NCBI GenBank assembly: GCA_035697245.1
Contig: DASSDH010000129.1
Span: 1-15,467 of the forward strand
Reading direction: 5' to 3'
Length of the DNA: 15,467 nt
Origin: JACVRX01 sp035697245
GTDB lineage: Bacteria > Actinomycetota > Actinomycetes > Jiangellales > Jiangellaceae
Below are positions 13,162 through 15,467 of the stretch, piece by piece. Numbering within the stretch: the first letter of the stretch is position 1; every line of letters starts with the position of its first letter. Under the pieces are notes generated by a model that was given only the letters and a program-made list of their open reading frames with translations, did not search any database and was not told where the DNA came from. A program made the position numbers and the translations under genes.

Positions 13162-14664
13162 GTGATTGCAAGGGCCAAGCCCACGCTGGCCGGTGCCCCC
13201 GGCTGGGTGCGTCAGGCAACGCCGTGGGTACTCACGGTGCTGGCCGGGCTCGCCGGCGCGTGGCTCGCCCTTGCGGTGGCCGGCACAACTCGGGCCGAGG
13301 TCGGACCGCTCGGTGTGGAGGCCGGAATCACTCCGGCTTGGGGTGGCGAGACCGTCGTCGAGGTGGATCCGGTCGGGACGCTCGTCGTCGACACCCACGA
13401 TGCTCCTCTACAGGTGCGAGTTGGTGTCCGGACCGTCGACGTAGAGCGGGTCCAGGACATCGTCGCGAATCCGAGCTCGCTTTCCCGCCTGGACGAACGG
13501 GTCGTCGACGACCTGCAGGGTGCTCTGGTAAAGGCCGCCGTCCGGTCCGGAGTCGTCGCGGTTGTCGGTGCGGTGCTCGTTGGCGGTCTGCTGTTTCGGT
13601 CGTGGCAGCGTGGCTTGATCGCCGGCGCTGTGGCGCTCGGAGCCGTGGCGAGCGCGTATGGCCTGGCCGCAGTGACGTTCGACCCAGAAGCAACCCGCGA
13701 ACCACGGTTCACCGGCCTACTGTCATCGGCTCCGCAGCTGGTCGGCAGCGCCGAGGCCATCGCCTCCAACTTCGACGCCTATGCCGACCAGCTTGCGAGC
13801 ATCGTCACCAACGTCAGCCGCCTCTACGACACGGCCCTCACCCTTCCGACCTACGCCCCCGCCGACGACACGATCCGCCTTCTACATGTATCGGACCTGC
13901 ATCTCAACCCGGGCGCCTGGGAGGTGATCGACGCCGTCGCCGAGCAGTACGACGTTGACGCCATCGTCGACACCGGCGACATCGCCGACCACGGCACCGC
14001 ACCCGAGTCCGCATATGTGCGGCCCATCGCCGACTTAGGCCGGCCGTACATCTTCGTCAAGGGCAACCACGACTCGGTGCTGACAGCTGCAGCGGTGGCC
14101 GAGGCGCCCAACGCCGTCGTGCTCGATGGCTCGCCAGTGGAGGTCGCTGGGTTGAGGTTCCTCGGCGCCCCGGACCCGCGATTCACCCCGGACCAGACCA
14201 CTCGCGGAACGGCCGACCAGGACATCAGAGCCGCCAGCGAGGAACTTGCCGACGAGGCGGAATCATTGAACGCACCTGCCGACATCGTGGTGTTCCACGA
14301 CCCGACCTATGCCGAGCTCTTCGACGGCACCGCACCCTTGGTGCTCGCTGGACACGCCCATGCCCGGCAGACCGTCGTCCTGGAGGAGGGCACCAGGATC
14401 ATGGTGCAGGGCTCCACCGGTGGTGCCGGGCTACGCGCCCTTGAAGGCGAAGAGCCCACGCCGGTCACCCTGTCGGTTCTCTACCTGGACCCCGATACCC
14501 GGGAGCTTGTCGCGTGGGATGACATCACCCTGGGTGGGCTCGGGCTCGCCAGAGCTGAGATCCAGCGGCACCAAGCCGACGAGGGCAACGGCGAGAACGG
14601 ACCGACGGACTCCCCGTCCCCATCGCCAGCCGCGCCCTCCGCGCCACTCAGCCCGTCACCATGA
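13162..14664 (+). CDS. Membrane-bound metallophosphoesterase
   Basis: This 500-aa protein has a membrane region and a calcineurin-type phosphoesterase domain. The first membrane helix (about 22-41) is followed by a ~85-residue soluble segment, two more helices (129-146 and 151-171) and the catalytic domain (about 237-455). The metal ligands are intact: VSDLHLN (243-249, Asp245 and His247), GDIADHG (272-278), GNHDS (301-305), His379 in VFHDP and GHAHARQ (397-403). The tail is Ser/Pro-rich. GTG at 13162 starts just before the first helix; upstream in-frame ATG codons lie inside the divergent gene and were rejected. With three helices the catalytic domain should lie outside the membrane if the N-terminus is cytosolic (inference). 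Substrate unknown. Confidence 0.9.
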   Translation: MIARAKPTLAGAPGWVRQATPWVLTVLAGLAGAWLALAVAGTTRAEVGPLGVEAGITPAWGGETVVEVDPVGTLVVDTHDAPLQVRVGVRTVDVERVQDIVANPSSLSRLDERVVDDLQGALVKAAVRSGVVAVVGAVLVGGLLFRSWQRGLIAGAVALGAVASAYGLAAVTFDPEATREPRFTGLLSSAPQLVGSAEAIASNFDAYADQLASIVTNVSRLYDTALTLPTYAPADDTIRLLHVSDLHLNPGAWEVIDAVAEQYDVDAIVDTGDIADHGTAPESAYVRPIADLGRPYIFVKGNHDSVLTAAAVAEAPNAVVLDGSPVEVAGLRFLGAPDPRFTPDQTTRGTADQDIRAASEELADEAESLNAPADIVVFHDPTYAELFDGTAPLVLAGHAHARQTVVLEEGTRIMVQGSTGGAGLRALEGEEPTPVTLSVLYLDPDTRELVAWDDITLGGLGLARAEIQRHQADEGNGENGPTDSPSPSPAAPSAPLSPSP

Positions 14665-14715
14665 TCAACTGTTTTGCGGGTGACACACGCGCGCTGTGCG
14701 GCCATCCGAACGGGT

Positions 14716-14756
14716 TTGGCCGGGACCGGACCGACGCCATATGCTTGGCCGGTCCC
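14716..14756 (+). promoter_or_regulatory. Putative promoter for tRNA-Glu/tRNA-Asp, within a hairpin
   Basis: TTGGCC (14716-14721) and TATGCT (14740-14745), 18 bases apart, resemble -35 and -10 boxes and would start transcription about 40 bases before tRNA-Glu. The same stretch contains the 8-base inverted repeat GGGACCGG (14722-14729) / CCGGTCCC (14749-14756), which might instead terminate the metallophosphoesterase transcript. Both roles are inferred. Confidence 0.4.
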
Positions 14757-14793
14757 CGACGGCGACGAGCCACGGGCAAGCCGTCCCGGTGAA

Positions 14794-14866
14794 GCCCCCA
14801 TCGTCTAGCGGCCTAGGACTCCGCCCTTTCAAGGCGGCAGCGCGGGTTCGAATCCCGTTGGGGGCA
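14794..14866 (+). tRNA. tRNA-Glu (anticodon UUC)
   Basis: A complete cloverleaf: acceptor GCCCCCA pairs with TGGGGGC, anticodon stem CCGCC/GGCGG encloses CTTTCAA with anticodon TTC, and the T arm is GCGGG-TTCGAAT-CCCGT. The discriminator is A and is followed by CG, so CCA is not encoded, in contrast to the next tRNA gene 12 bases away. They probably form one transcript. Confidence 0.97.
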
Positions 14867-14878
14867 CGCACGGCGCAC

Positions 14879-14955
14879 GGTCCTGTGGAGCAGTTGGAGT
14901 GCTCGCCGCCCTGTCAAGGCGGAGGTCGCGGGTTCAAGTCCCGTCAGGACCGCCA
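14879..14955 (+). tRNA. tRNA-Asp (anticodon GUC)
   Basis: Acceptor GGTCCTG pairs with CAGGACC, and the D arm is GAGC/GCTC. The anticodon stem CCGCC/GGCGG encloses CTGTCAA with anticodon GTC, and the T arm is GCGGG-TTCAAGT-CCCGT. Discriminator G is followed by an encoded CCA. The anticodon stem is identical to that of the neighbouring tRNA-Glu. Confidence 0.97.
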
Positions 14956-15010
14956 GTGTTTCCGCAGGTCAGCGCCTGGATCGCTGATCTTGAATCCTTG
15001 TCATTGGCTA

Positions 15011-15036
15011 CGGCTCCGGCCCTTCGCTTGGAGCCG
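15011..15036 (+). terminator. Hairpin downstream of the tRNA pair
   Basis: CGGCTCC (15011-15017) pairs perfectly with GGAGCCG (15030-15036) around a 12-base loop, 56 bases past tRNA-Asp. It could end the tRNA transcript or the convergent glycosidase transcript. No T run follows, so the call is tentative. Confidence 0.35.
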
Positions 15037-15116
15037 AGGCGCGGGCCTCCCCCAGCGGCATCGCGACCGCCAGGTCGTCCTCGGAGAACTTGCCCGCGCC
15101 TTGCTAACCGGGCCGG

Positions 15117-15467
15117 CTACTCGCCGGCGTCGCCGTCGGCTGGAGCGATATCCACAGGAGTGACGAGCCGGCGGTCGTGGCCCACTACGCGCAGCGGGCC
15201 GGTCAACCGGACAGTCCCGTTGCAGGGCAGGTCGGCTGCTGACGTGCCGACGAGCACCTCGACTTCCCCGGGCTCGACGATGCGCTTGAGCTCCCTGCCG
15301 GTGAACGCAGTCCGGTCGGCGTGCACGTGGAACCGCACCCGCACAGCTGTAGCGGGCTCGAGCCGGATCCGGGCGAAGCCGGCCAGTTGCCGGACTGGAC
15401 GCGTCACCTGCGCGAGGACGTCGTGTAGGTAGAGCTGGACCACCTCGTCCCCCGCCTTGGGGCCCGT
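15117..15467 (-). CDS. GH3-type beta-glycosidase, C-terminal Fn3-like domain (partial)
   Basis: Only the last 116 residues lie in the window; the gene continues past the right edge. The segment starts TGPKAGDEVVQLYLHDV, then VTRPVRQLAGFARIRLEP, and later RIVEPGEVEVLVGTSAADL. This is the fibronectin type III-like domain that closes family 3 beta-glucosidases and beta-xylosidases. The catalytic domains would lie outside, so substrate and localisation cannot be read. The stop at 15117 is followed, after the domain's VVGHDRRLV segment, by only a short Asp/Ala/Gly tail, as usual. It converges on the tRNA pair. Confidence 0.88.
   Translation of the reverse strand, partial: TGPKAGDEVVQLYLHDVLAQVTRPVRQLAGFARIRLEPATAVRVRFHVHADRTAFTGRELKRIVEPGEVEVLVGTSAADLPCNGTVRLTGPLRVVGHDRRLVTPVDIAPADGDAGE

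Noticed and set aside
13008..13958. Plus-strand Arg-rich frame overlapping the metallophosphoesterase
   Set aside because: It is out of frame with the metal-ligand motifs of the phosphoesterase and has shadow-type composition.

Overview
The window is GC-rich, with start codons often GTG and ribosome-binding sites of the GGAGG type. Protein families such as a PF06262 zincin, an AlkX-like winged-helix protein, a CAP lipoprotein and form II cox genes point to a high-GC actinobacterium. I cannot fix the genus from sequence alone. It looks like ordinary chromosome (three tRNA genes, shikimate-pathway genes) with one insertion-sequence end at the left edge.

Layout. At 1-249 is the end of an IS481-type element: the first codons of its transposase on the minus strand and four iterated ~20-bp repeats. 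It abuts a tRNA-Lys(UUU) gene (256-332, minus). About 420 bp without a convincing gene follows. From 752 to 3379 (minus) is a tight operon transcribed leftward as fetB-type permease, shikimate dehydrogenase (aroE), MaoC-type hydratase and type II dehydroquinase (aroQ). At 3563-4273 (minus) is a CAP-domain lipoprotein with a long Pro-Thr/Pro-Glu linker. At 4387-8706 (minus) is a compact molybdenum-hydroxylase operon, coxS-coxL-coxM-coxG, whose S/L/M genes are joined by ATGA stop-start overlaps. Its large subunit has AYRGAGR, so it is a form II (CODH-like) enzyme of unknown substrate rather than a proven CO dehydrogenase.

From 8862 to 12523 the plus strand carries five genes. A membrane-anchored coiled-coil protein is fused by GTGA overlap to a secreted trypsin-like lipoprotein. 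A VOC/glyoxalase-fold protein, an AlkX-like winged-helix (putative DNA glycosylase) protein and a conserved hypothetical protein follow. A small PF06262 metallopeptidase (minus) and a membrane-bound metallophosphoesterase (plus) then diverge from a 65-bp gap. tRNA-Glu(UUC) and tRNA-Asp(GUC) follow 12 bp apart, and the right edge cuts into the C-terminal Fn3-like domain of a GH3-type beta-glycosidase (minus).

The window shows two functional blocks: the aro/maoC/fetB operon and the cox operon. The remaining genes are single envelope or DNA-maintenance genes. I found no CRISPR array, prophage or clearly new multi-gene defence system. The most unusual items are the form II cox operon with a membrane-anchored CoxG, the coiled-coil/protease gene pair, the mixed aro operon, and the repeat arrays at the IS end and upstream of fetB.
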